This document shows, piece after piece, positions 13,911 through 26,300 of a stretch of DNA of 64,000 nucleotides. Each line of letters begins with the position of its first letter. Positions within the stretch are counted from its first letter, which is position 1. The DNA comes from Takifugu bimaculatus. Its lineage: Eukaryota > Chordata > Actinopteri > Tetraodontiformes > Tetraodontidae. Below the pieces are notes generated by a model. That model was not told the DNA's origin. It ran no database searches and worked only from the letters and a program-made list of their open reading frames with translations. Made by a program: the position numbers and the translations under genes. The stretch is from assembly GCA_004026145.2 (NCBI GenBank), contig CP034990.1:9721066-9785065 (forward strand), in the 5' to 3' direction.

Positions 13911-16490
13911 AACACAGAAAATCAGTGTGAGTTCCTCTTGTGAGTCACACCGAGTGTGTGTATGCGTGTCAGTCTCTTCCTTGGCTGTCTCTCCGCTGGC
14001 CCTCGTCTATCTGAGGGAGAAAGAAGCGGATTAGTCTGTGCTGATGCTGAAAGCGTTCTCCGTCTGCTCTGTCTCTGTTTCCGTCTCGACCTCTCTAATC
14101 CTTCCGAAGCTGTTTCTTCGAAATACTGCCTCAAAAAAGGAGACCTCTTGATGCACACTGCATCAAAAACACACATGTACGCGTTTAAACCGAGATGTTC
14201 CCTGATCCAAGGTCAGCGCCTGTTCTGGTTAATGTTACACATTATCCTTTTCCGCATGTGTTCAGTGGCTGGACAGTTTTGTCTTCTTTAAACTGCTGGC
14301 AGGGAACTGACCTGAAGAATGTAAATGGTGCAATTCAGGGTGGTGCAAGCTGAGCTATTTAGCAAAACAAACAAGAATGACGTTTAATGCAAAACACACA
14401 ACTGTTTGCTCATTATCCTGCAGTTCCCTCAGTAAATATGCAACAAGTAAAGGTACTTTGGTCCCAATTTTCTGTTTAGATCAGTAAAAAATAGATGTAG
14501 TTCTGTAAAATCTGCTGAGGTTACAGCACTTTTGCTCATATCTCTTGATATTACCGACTATTTATTATCGTTATAGTGCAGAACCTGCATCTTTGGGCAG
14601 CAGATGCACAACCACAAACTGTAATTTAGAATTTTGTCAGACAGCCTGTCAACCTCTGCATGATTTATCTCAGCATGTTTACAGGTTTTCAGTCACATTA
14701 ATGCTGACAGACTGTCCCAAAGTAGAGTCACACATACAAAACACAAGTAAATGTTCTGCTTTTGATGCTTCACATGATGACAGAGAAATCCATCACAAAC
14801 TGTTTGCTCTCACAATCAGTTTTACTGGTTTGTGAACTTTGTAAAGCAAATCTGACCCTGCTGACTCAGCTAAACGTCTCATCCCGAAGAGGCTAATGAA
14901 GTTGTTTTCTCTGATGTGGTTCACCTACGGCCAGGCAGTTTAGTTCCGAGATTTTCTTTTGTAATACATCACCTTTTTGCTAATTAAAACAAGGAATGTA
15001 ACACATGGAGCATTTATCTTCAGCCCTCTAGCTCTCAGACATTTACACATGCTCAGGCACACAAATCCACTCATGCAAGAAGACGAACAGGATTTTCAGT
15101 TCAATGATGTGGATTCATCATTTTTGGGGTTTGGTGTGAGTGTTTTTGTACTTGTTAGATACTGGGTACCAAAATCCACATTCTACTAGCAAAGTGAAGA
15201 CGTTTTGGTTAGTCCACACAGATTCAAAGGACAGTTTGCGGGTTAAGAGATGCTTTTAATTTTGAGATTAGAACTGGGTTCAGGTTAGAGTTGGGGGGAG
15301 GTGGGGTGGGTGGTGGTGGTTAGGATTGCTAGGGTTAGGGTGAGGAGCTGCATAATGCGTTACACCTGTAAAAGTCCTCACAAAGATAGAAGTGCATAGA
15401 TGTCTGCCTCTGTTTGATTTCTTGTTCTCACACATATCTCAACATCTCCAATCTGCATCTGAAGCTCTGCCAGATGCAACCAATTATGAACAATATACAT
15501 CAACAGTAGAACACTGACACACATGACTTCTTCACAGCCTGCAGCAGCAGTCTAATACAGTGTGACCATGTGTTGACAACAGTTGCAACCACCACCGCCC
15601 TACCATCCCACCAGCACCACCACCCACACACACCAAACCATTAAAGTTGATGGAAGCACCTTTACAGCAGCTCTCTGCATAATCCGTTGTGTTTTTTCTT
15701 TAACTATTGTCCAATATTTCACGTCTGAGTATGAGAACGATCAAACAGACCACAAAGAAATGTTCTGTTCTTCCCCTCATACTAACCAGGAAACACTCAG
15801 TAAAGACAATGTAAATTTCAGTGTAAGTGACAACTTTCCCTCCTTCATTACAATGTGAATCAGGCCCCTAATGTCCTCCACTTTGTCTGAATGTGTGTAT
15901 CACTGGGATTGTTGTTCCTGACATATGGCTTCATTCAAACGTGTGTTTGATCTTGTACTTCTGACAGCCCGAGCAGGTGTGAGCCTCTATTCTGTCTTTT
16001 CCAGGTAAATCCTACACCATGATAGGCCGCGATGACTCCCTTCAGGGTCTGGGTATTATACCCTGTGCTATCTCCTGGTTGTTTAAGCTCATCAACGAGA
16101 GGAAGGAGAAAACTGGAGCACGATTCTCTGTCCGTGTATCCGCGGTTGAGGTATGTTTGAAACTGAAGCACTCCCTGCAAAGACAAACAGCTGCCAACAC
16201 CGTGGAGGACAGTGATTAGTGTCTGAAAATAATTTGCCTAATTAGTTGGCTTAAGGTCATCCCATTCTATAGATCCTTTAGATTTTGACATGATAAGAAT
16301 TGCTTGTGTGTGTGTCTGTGGCTGTGTGTGTGTCTGTGCATGTGTGTTTAGGTTTGGGGGAAAGAGGAGAACCTGAAGGACTTGCTGTCTGAAGTTGCCA
16401 CGGGAAGCTTACAGGATGGACAGTCACCTGGAGTTTATCTGTGTGAAGACCCAATATGTGGGATGCAGGTAACACACACATGCACATGCA

Positions 16491-16562
<72 letters not shown>

Positions 16563-18388
16563 AAAACAGGGTGGGAGACCCTCCAATTCAGCCATTTAAA
16601 TGCAAATCCAGCCCGACAGGGTGATGTGCCCTCACATCACCTGCTTGCAGTCTGCTTCTGACAGCTCAGTCACAGAGCTGCAAGCTGCTGGATCTGGCAG
16701 TTCTCCTCCTGTTCCTCATTGCTGGGTCGATGCCCTTATTTTGCCTCCTCCAGCCTTTGTGTAATGGCCAGTCGTACAACAAGCCCACTTGCCACTTGAC
16801 AGGTGAATGACCAATCCTGAAGCAGGTGAGGTACGTCCTCATCACGCTGTTGTAACAAGGGCAGAGGCAGAAGAAGAACCTAGAGGAATCATTCAGGAAG
16901 GATAAAGAGAGGAGACAACCTTTTTGCAGGTCACCAGGTGAAACCATCCACTCTTCAGGGCTGGCCTTGCTATTTGCCCCCCCACATTTGGACCTGTGGT
17001 ACACCCAGTTCCATCACTGCTGGTTCCTCAGTAGACATTTCAATAACCTTTTTCTGACTAAATGTTGCCCTGAGGTCATGAAGTGGTCCCAGTGTTGGCA
17101 GGGTAAAAAAACATACACACATTTATAATCTAGTGTGACTGCAGATGCATTTCTCTATGTCTGGGAAAACTGTAACAGCTCCATGACTACCAGTAAACGT
17201 GTTTTTAGCCTCTGGAGTTCCTCTCTCATCTCTGCTATTGTGAGTTTTGATTGATTTTGCTGCTGCTAATCAGGCAACTGTAATCTCCATAGTAATTATT
17301 ATCCCAATCTCATTTTGTGTGGCAGCAGTTACACAATGGCTGTAATGATGCCTGTATGTAGCTGAAAACAACCATATGACAGAGGATGAGTCGGTGTGGA
17401 TATCTGTAGTTACATGTTTATAGGATTAAAGGGTCTGATACAAGAACATCTGTGTAATCCTTAAATAATCTGACGTAATCTCATCAGTAATGATATCCTC
17501 CAGCTTCACATACACTCTCACAACCATCTCAATTCATCTTAGCATGCCCGCAGGCAGGTTCCTCTGTGCCAGTCACTCATGCAGATACAGCATCCTCACA
17601 CCTGTTTTAGCACTGCTATAGCAACACGTTAGTATTTTAAGTCTCTGCTCATTTACAGCTCCAGAACCAGTCTGAACTGCGAGCTCCAACCCCAGAGAAA
17701 GCAGCCTGGTTCTTGGATGCAGCTATAGCCGCTCGCCATAGCAGCCAACACCCCAATACCAGCGAAGAAGAGCACAGGAACTCACACATGCTGTTCACAC
17801 TGCACATATATCAGTATCGCATGGAAAAAACTGGAAAAGGAGGAAGTAAGTGCTGATTATCAGTGCAAGTCTTTATCTCTACTATTAAAAACTCAGATAT
17901 GTTTCCATGGCTTGATAAATGCCTCAGAAATGTAAAATCTCAATATACTGTTGGTAAACTGCCAACTGTAACTTTAACACACCTTTTGCTAGTGTCAGGA
18001 GGTCGCAGTCGCCTCCACCTGCTGGATCTGGGCAGCTGTGATGTCAAATTACTGGGAGGAGGAGGAGGAGGAGGAGGAGGAGGAGGAGGTGGGAAAAGCA
18101 AAGAGACCTCTTCGCTCAGCTCAGCTCCATTGTGCCTTTCCCTGTCTGCCCTCGGCAACGTGATTCTGGCCCTGGTCAACGGGAGCAAGCACATCCCATA
18201 CAAGTAAGGATAGAAGGGAGGTGGTTGAGAAAAGGAGGAAGAGGAGGGAGGAGAGAGAGAGAGAGAAGCAGAAAGATCCCTTTGGTTGCTTTAGATTTGG
18301 GAGATTTAATGTCATAAACAACAACAGCTGCTGTTCCATATTCATCACATTAATTTTCCTGGTAACTGACTGGCAAGGAGAGTAAAGG

Positions 18389-18468
<80 letters not shown>

Positions 18469-20312
18469 GTGTTTGGTGGGGGGGTGAATTATCGTAGGAC
18501 ACAATATGTAAAGCTTACAGGCTGTTAGTGCCAGTGTCCTTATATTATTTCCCCATAATTTTTCATCTCTCCTTCATCTCCTCGCTCACTTCCACTGAAG
18601 GCAAATGTTATCTTCTTCCTCTTCAGTTAATTTAATCACTTTTCTTTGGGTCTGCATTTACATTCCAAATCAAGCTGCTACCTAAGACCTTAGAGCGTGG
18701 TGGGATTGTAGAGAGATTTGGACTGTTTTACTAATAATACACACCCAAGCAGCACATGCATGGTCAGGGATGTGCTGGGGCGTTGGCACAGTTTTGTGGT
18801 GCTGTTCCAGCTGGACATAAACAAATGTATTTTCTGACCCAGAGCATAAATCATTTAATAGAACACAAAACTATCTCCTACTGTTAATCATCTACATGCA
18901 TTTTAATGGCGAGCCAAAAAAACCAGCTACAGAATTTCAGCCAGGACCACCGACCCAACCAGATGACTCTCCCGTGACAAAATGAGACCCGTAGAACTCT
19001 GACCCAGTAATTAATTAATTCACTCATCAGTCACTCATGCATTAATGGATTGCACTATGTTATTTTCTATGATAGACTTTAAGCAGGATTGTTCCTATCA
19101 TCTCAGCACTACTCTGGTGCTGTTGCTAGGTTACCACCATTTCGAAGCCATTGAAATATTAGACTTAATGTGTCTATGATTTCCCAGTTGAAAAGAAAAT
19201 GGTGTATCTTGTCATCTGTCCACAGGGTCAACGCCCGGCCCCATGTCTGTTTACACACTGTGTTAAAATCAAGCGTCTCATCCAAAATGAAACTGTGACC
19301 CATCTGGTTTGCTCTCTCTCTCTTCTGACATTTTAAAGCGACAGTGTGTCTCTGAAACACTTCAGGGGCCAGCTCACTCTCCTTATATAGCCTGGTTGAC
19401 AGCTGATTTACTAAATATAAGCAATAAAAATTTGGTTGCACAACTCAGCCTGTATTTAGCCATCAGTGAACTAAGACAAGAGCATGTTTCAGTTTGTTTT
19501 ATCTGAGGGTGCTTATTAATGTTGTTGGAGTAATTATGTTGATCTACAATTTAGATACTGCGGTCTTGATAGAATACTTTTAATCTTAGTCAGCATCATG
19601 CTACTGTATGTGCAGTGGTCCTTACAGATATATGCAAGAACTCTGGAGACCCTTAAATTAATAGGCAAATGAATATGTATCACATGAGTAATGGATTCAC
19701 CTACATTAATCTCAGGGAAAGAAGCAGAGAAATGGAGGGAGGAAGAGGGGAGAGGAGGGGAGGGGAGGAGAGGAGAGGAGGGGAGAGGAGAGGAGAGAAG
19801 GGGAGGGGAGGGGAGGAGAGGAGAGGAGGCAGGGAGGGAAGAGGAGAGGAGGGGAAAGGAGAGGAGAAGAGGCAGGGAGGGAAGAGTAGAGGAGAGGAGG
19901 GGAGGTGAGGAGAGGAGGCCAGGAGGTAAGACGAGAGGAGAGGAGAGGAGAGGAGAGGAGAGGAGAGGAGAGGAGAGGAGAGGAGAGGAGAGGAGAGGAG
20001 AGGAGAGGAGAGGGTTTGTTAAGGCCTGAGGCAGTAAAATGAGACAGAAGAAATGAGAAAGAAGAGAAGGAGAGCCTTGCTGAGGTGGGATCAAGATAGG
20101 AATACATAGGTGTGTGTGCCTGTGTGTGCATGAGCGTGCGACTGTGCGCGCGTGTGTGATGTGAGTGTGTGTTTAAATGGACGTGTGTAAAACATCCCTC
20201 CAGGCTGTGTTTAAAAAAGGGACAGCCGCTGAAGTATCCGACCACAGAGAAGCTTTACCATCAGCCTACAGGCCCTAAGACAATTACACACTCATGCACA
20301 CTCTCTCTCCAT

Positions 20313-20345
<33 letters not shown>

Positions 20346-23300
20346 ACACACAATGATGATTGCCGTTGCCCACCCAAGAGAAAGTCCTTTTTTAAAAAGC
20401 CTAATTCTAATCTCCCATCTGCTACTGTAATCTCGCTGGGACATAAATCATCACCCAATATTAGACTGCATAATATTCTTTGTGCTTCATTTAATATTTT
20501 GTTTGATTTTTTTATAGAATAGAAACCTTTCATGTGTTTTAGCAGCATAACTAATAGAATGTTATCTATGATGAGCATTACTGTTTGTTTAGAACCCCGT
20601 GTCTTGGTTTAATTGGTCATTTTAGATTAATAATGTCCAACTTTCTTAGTCTTGTGACCAAAATGAGCATTAATTATATTTAGCCACATGTTGAAGGTGC
20701 GTGGACATCTGTGTTGGAAAAATTAGCAGTTTTGTCACATGTTTTAGTGACTGTGTGTGTCAGTGTGTCTTTTTGCAGCATGTCTTGTGTGTCTGTTACC
20801 AGGGACAGCAAGCTGACCATGTTGCTAAGGGAGTCGCTAGGCAACATGAACTGTCGGACCACCATGATTGCTCATATCTCCGCCTCACCCAGAGATTTCT
20901 CGGAAACCCTTTTCACCATCCAGATCGCTTCTCGTGTTCTGCGCATGAAAAAGAAGAAAGCTAAAGTGGCCGTGGTGAGTTTGGCTCAGACCTTGCTAAG
21001 GTTCAGTAAGACCTCTCGACGGTCGCTCTTCGTGTCTTCGACAGTAAAACTTTAGGTAGATTTGATCCATCAGGTACACCTGATGTTGACATTCGCTTGT
21101 CTTGAGAATAAACAGTAAATAAAATTTCATTTCAAATCTGTCACTTGTCGTTGCTTCATCATAGATATTTTTGCTTCCATTTTCTGTATCTTTCACACCT
21201 CTCTGGTGTGAACCATCAATTAAAGTCCAGGGAAAAAAATGTTCTCTGCCAGTCTAAAAACAGAACATTTCCTCTCTTTCCACCCGACTCATCTGCATCT
21301 ACTCAGCAATACACCTCCAGCTCCTCTGGTGGAGAGAGCTCCTGCGAGGAGGGTCGCATGCGCCGTCCTACCCACCTACGGCCGTTCCATCACCGCGGTG
21401 ACACAGATTCTGATCCTTCCTCTGCTTCGACTGTCCAGTGACCACGACGAATACTCCAGCAGTGAGCAGTCATGTGATACGGTGATATACGTAGGCCCAA
21501 ATGGGGCCGCGGTGTCAGACAGAGAGTTGACGGACAACGAAGGACCGCCAGAGTTTGTGCCAATTATTCCCGCTTTACTGCGAGGAAAAGCTTCAGAGCA
21601 GCAACAACAGCAGCAGCAACAGCAGCAGCAGCCACAGGGTCAGACAGCTGGACCACAAATCAAGGTAACTGAAGGAGATTTGGGCTCAAGTTTCCTTCTA
21701 GAAAAGAATCCAGGATCTTATTAATGACTTGTACATGTTCGTTTATGATTTGTGTTGACAGTCAGCATTAATCCCACCACCAAACCTTCATCTGACTTAT
21801 GCACCTCGTTTGTTAACAGGGGGGTTCTCAGGCTGATGGTCTGGCAGGGGGCCCCTCTCAGCCTCTCTCTCAGCCTCCACAGTCACTTCTTGGGCAGCCG
21901 TTGGCCACAGTTCCTGAGGAAGGGGCTGAATGCCTGAAGTGTAACACTTTTGCTGAGCTGCAGGAGAGGCTGGACTGCATTGACGGCAGTGAGGAGGTGA
22001 TTATCTGTTTAATTCTATACTGGGAGCTTTGTCTCGAAATCTTTTGTGTAACCTAATTGAAAGTAGACTTACTGCAATGATTCTGTAGCAATGCTCCAAT
22101 TAATTTACTAATTCCACGCATGGAAAACTAATATGTTAAGATTTTCTATGAAGTGAGCAATTCAGAATACATGTCAGTCACCTGAATTCTGCCTCTCCAG
22201 GTTGCAAAGTTCCCGTTTGAAGAGGTTCCAGTAAGAAAGCAAGGTGTCAAACAAGAACCATCTTCCTCCTCTGCCACCTCAGTTTTAGTTTCCTCTACTG
22301 GCTCTGCTGGTGTGTTGGATAATCAGTCACTGATGACTTGTTTAGGATAGAAATTGCACCCAAATGTTTTATGATTTGTACCTGTGTGAGTCCACATTCA
22401 AGTCAGCTCCAGGCTGAAAGCTCTCTCCAACCTCTCCAGGCTCTGAATGTGCAGAAGGCGCAGTGTCATCCTCTTACTCCTCAGCAGCAACAACTTCCAG
22501 GAGAACAAATGACCAACAGCTGCAGGAAATCAAAGATGTTGTGGAGGAAGCAGAACTGGCACAAACTATGATCCACAATCTGGCTCAAAGTTCTGGTTTG
22601 CCCATCGTCACTAATGCCAGGACCGTAACAGGAAGTAGCAGCATCGCCTCCAACCCGCTACACAAGACCAGAAGTTCCCATTTGAATGACAGGTCGGTGC
22701 AGATAGTCCTCATTCAGGAGAATACCAGTTGGCAACCATTGCTATGGGTCATTAGATAGCCTTTGATTGACATCTAATTTATCGTCTCACGGAACAGCCG
22801 GGAAAGTCTGAATGTTGGCTGTAACGTGGACACAAAGACACGCCCACTCGGATCACCACGTCTCGGCATAGCTAGTCTGACCAAAGCTTCGGATTATAGG
22901 TAAAGTATACACACAGAGAGTAATGATTTTAATTCTACTTTTGATACAACTGAATAAACCAATCTCTAGCTTCACAGAAGAAAAGAGATGAGTGTTATGT
23001 AGACTATAAAACAGTCTAAACGTGTGTGCAGCAGCAGTAAAAGTCACTTCCATTATTTTTGACCTTCACTCTTCCTCAGGCCTCCGTGCTCTCCCTCCCA
23101 GCGCTGTAAGGTGTACACTCAGAAAGGCGTGATGCCAGCAACACCACCTCTGTCCTCACACACTCTGGCTCAAGACAGCCAGGCCACCGACGCTCTGACC
23201 TCTGACAGTACGCATCTTTTGAACCTGTTCGGGGCTTCAGAATTTTGCCCTTAGTGAAGAGAATACATGACACATTTATTATCTTGTTATCTTGTTGTGG

Positions 23301-26300
23301 TGCTTCTTCTTAGGTCCTCTTAGCATCCTGCATGAATTCTCTTTTCTTCAGCTTTGGTTTATAAATCTGTTAATCCTTCCTGCAGGATATGTTGTAGTTG
23401 TTTTTTCATGCCAGTGTCTTCAAACGGCTACAACAGGGTTCATGTCATATGCAGAGTCTAGATTGGAAACACTGTTCTTTGCACAGTCACATGAACTGAG
23501 ACAACAAATGCATCGTCTCTGATTTTGCAGACAGCTTGGCTGCAGACAGCGGTCGCTCCTCCACAGAGTCTCTGCTGTCCAGGTCATCACCGGTGGGTAT
23601 GGGCCCTCAGGTCCAAGAGCCAGCGCCGTCACTGTCTGCCAGCTTGGGCTCAGCTGAGACGCTCTGCGATGATGACGTCCCGCCAATACCCTTGGACACA
23701 CAAAGAGATGGTGAGTTGCAGTAAGACATTGCTATTTTGGTTCACGGTAAACAAGTCAGTTGCAAAATGTGAATCATTTGCCATTTCTTCTTGTCTTGCT
23801 TTCAAAGCCTCAGGCTCTGCAATATCTGTAGGAATAGTTGGACCTCTTTCACTTGGCGAGGATGAACTAGCACACACTGTAGGTCCCAGAGGTGTAAAGA
23901 ACCTTGATGTCACAGCTGTGATGGAGATCCAGGGCGCGATATGTCAGCCAAAGAGCATCATTAGCTTCAAAGGCGATCATCGCTGTGACACTGTCCCCTC
24001 TGGTTCTCAAGCGATCACCATTAGCAGCTTTGCTGAAGGAACTCTAGAAGATCATCATATGCCTACAACAACTACAGGGGTGACAGAGGTTGTTGCCATG
24101 GCAGAGGTTAGTGTGACTAAAATCGATTTGCAGTTATCCTAAATGCAAGTTCACAGTTGCTTTAACCATATGAGGAAAGCAAACACATGCATTCTGATAA
24201 AATCCACCTATGAGATTGTTTTCACACAAAAGAGAAGAAATCAAGTTTTTCCCTTTCAAGATGATTTAACAAGTTAAATCTGTTGTAGGTGGCAATGGCC
24301 AAGCTGCGGATGGATGGTGAGACCTTATCCACAGTGATGTCGAACTGTGGATCACCTGCGTCGTCCTGGATGAGTGACCTCAGCATAGGCAGTGAAGCTG
24401 ACCAGTCTCTCCACAGCTTCAGTCAGTCCCAAAGCCAGCAAGGAGAAGCACTTGCAGATCCTGGAATGGAGCTCAGTCTTTGCTCTGGGGGGAATTTGGA
24501 AGGAGTTGTACCGTTGTCAGAGAGTGGGGGTGATAAGGGAGCTCCAACCAAAGACAGGCTAAGGAAACTGCCTCCGTCCATGGCTAAAACTAACATCCAA
24601 ATCCTCGGAACATCTCTCAAGAGTACCCTCAGCGTCCACCCCTGTGTGGTTGTAAAACCTATGGTTATACAGGAACCAACGATACTCTCATCACCTACCA
24701 AGACCAGCTTAATGAACGAACTGGGCAAAATGAATTCACCTCTTTTAGCCTCTATTTCCAGTGAGATGAGCTTTGAGGACCCCTGGTTGAAGCGTGGCTC
24801 AGAGGAGGGGAGATCAAAGGAGCTAGAGTGTGAATTGAAGCTTGAACAGAAGGAGTTGGAGCATGCAAAAAGACAAATGGGAACTGGAGAGCACCAAAGC
24901 ATTATGAGAGATGGTAAGCAGGGCATGTAAAAATCACAACATGATAAGCTGTGGTGTGAAATGCTTGATTATTTGTAAAATAATTACACTGAATCAGTCA
25001 AAAATCACTTTTAGGTGTTTTATTGAATCCCTTTTTTTCATCTCCAGGTGCAGATCACAGGCAGCTCGGGTTCAGGCGGAGACATTGGCTCATCTCCAGA
25101 TTTATTTAAAAGAGTGGTGGACGGCTGTGAGATGGTTGCTGTGGTTGCCTCGGGAGAAAGTGTGGCAAGCATCTACAACCCAGACATCCATCGCACCGCT
25201 AGTCTTCCCCGCGGCTGGCACCGTCTCAACCGCCACGACGGCTTAGACAACGGGACGGAGTATCGGAATCTTGCCGTCACTACTTCAACTCCCTGCAGCC
25301 CCCGTGCCACCCTCGACCGTCGTGGATCGACTGGCAAACAAGGATTCTTCTCACACAAGAAAGGAGGAATTCCGCCACTGCCACCTGTACGGAAATCTAG
25401 CCTTGACCAGCGGAACAGAGCTGCTAGTCCTCTCCACCAGGCAACCCATGGAGTCTTGCTCCCGGGCAGCTCAGCAGATGATGCTGGGATATGTGGGCAC
25501 GGTTCCACTGGACTGAGCAGGCAGCGAGGCTCCAGCATAGACAGCAGTAGACTTTTCAGTGCCAAACTGGAACAGCTAGCAAACAGAACCAATTCTCTTG
25601 GTCGGGTCAGCACATCCCACCATTATGACTGTTTTTCATTGGAGAGGGACGGCAGCCTTCAAATGGGAGGAGCGAGGGGAGAAAGCACCATGCCCCGTAT
25701 CGGGCGCAGCCTCACCCGCGCGGGATCCGTGTCCTCTCCCACTGGAAATACCAGCAACCCTGGTCTCAATGGGTCCAACAGTGCTCCACAGTCTCCAGCC
25801 AAAACCAGCAGCCAGTCAAAGATGTCAGCAGTCAGTAAGCTGCTGATGACCAGCAGTCCCAAGGCCAGGAGTCTGTCTGCATCCAGCACCAAGACTCTGA
25901 GCTTCTCTACCAAATCCCTGAGCCAAGCCACCAGCCGCAGCTCCAGCCTTCCTCCAAACGGAAAGGTAGGAAAATACATTTCAGTCCTCTCCACAACTTC
26001 CCTTAAACTAATTAATGTACCAGGACAGTCATTTGACCTCTTTAGGCACTCTAGAAGCAGAACTTGAGCCGTGACATTTTTCTTTACCAATTTAAAACCA
26101 TCTGTACCGCAGAACTCTGTCCAGAGTCCTGTGCAACAGCAGCAGGCACCATCCCCTGGGTCCTGGTCCACGCAGTCATTGAGCCGAAGTCGCGGGGGGA
26201 GCCTGGCCGCCAAGCTGCCTCTCCGGGCAGTCAATGGTCGAATCTCAGAGCTGCTTCAGGGCAGCGCTGGCTCTCGATCCAGGAGTCACACTCCAGGAGG

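Larger units (their letters stand above)
18204..20802 (+). other. kif26b intron with TG tract and polypurine minisatellite
   Basis: Holds a (TG)n tract at 18392-18468, a GGAGA-type polypurine array at 19731-20015 and a (CA)n tract at 20313-20352. Nothing coding was recognised. Confidence 0.65.

Noticed and set aside
15301..15345. GGTTAGG-like stretch as an interstitial telomere repeat
   Set aside because: Only a few imperfect TTAGGG-like units in a GT-rich stretch.
19534..20245. Long Leu/Ser/Pro and Glu/Gly/Arg open frames on both strands
   Set aside because: They are translations of the polypurine minisatellite with no domain or splice support.
21398..21438. A 41-base GT...AG micro-intron (gtgaca to gtccag) explaining the kif26b frame break
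   Set aside because: It has a good pyrimidine tract, but removing 41 bases gives the wrong frame (a 1 mod 3 loss is needed).
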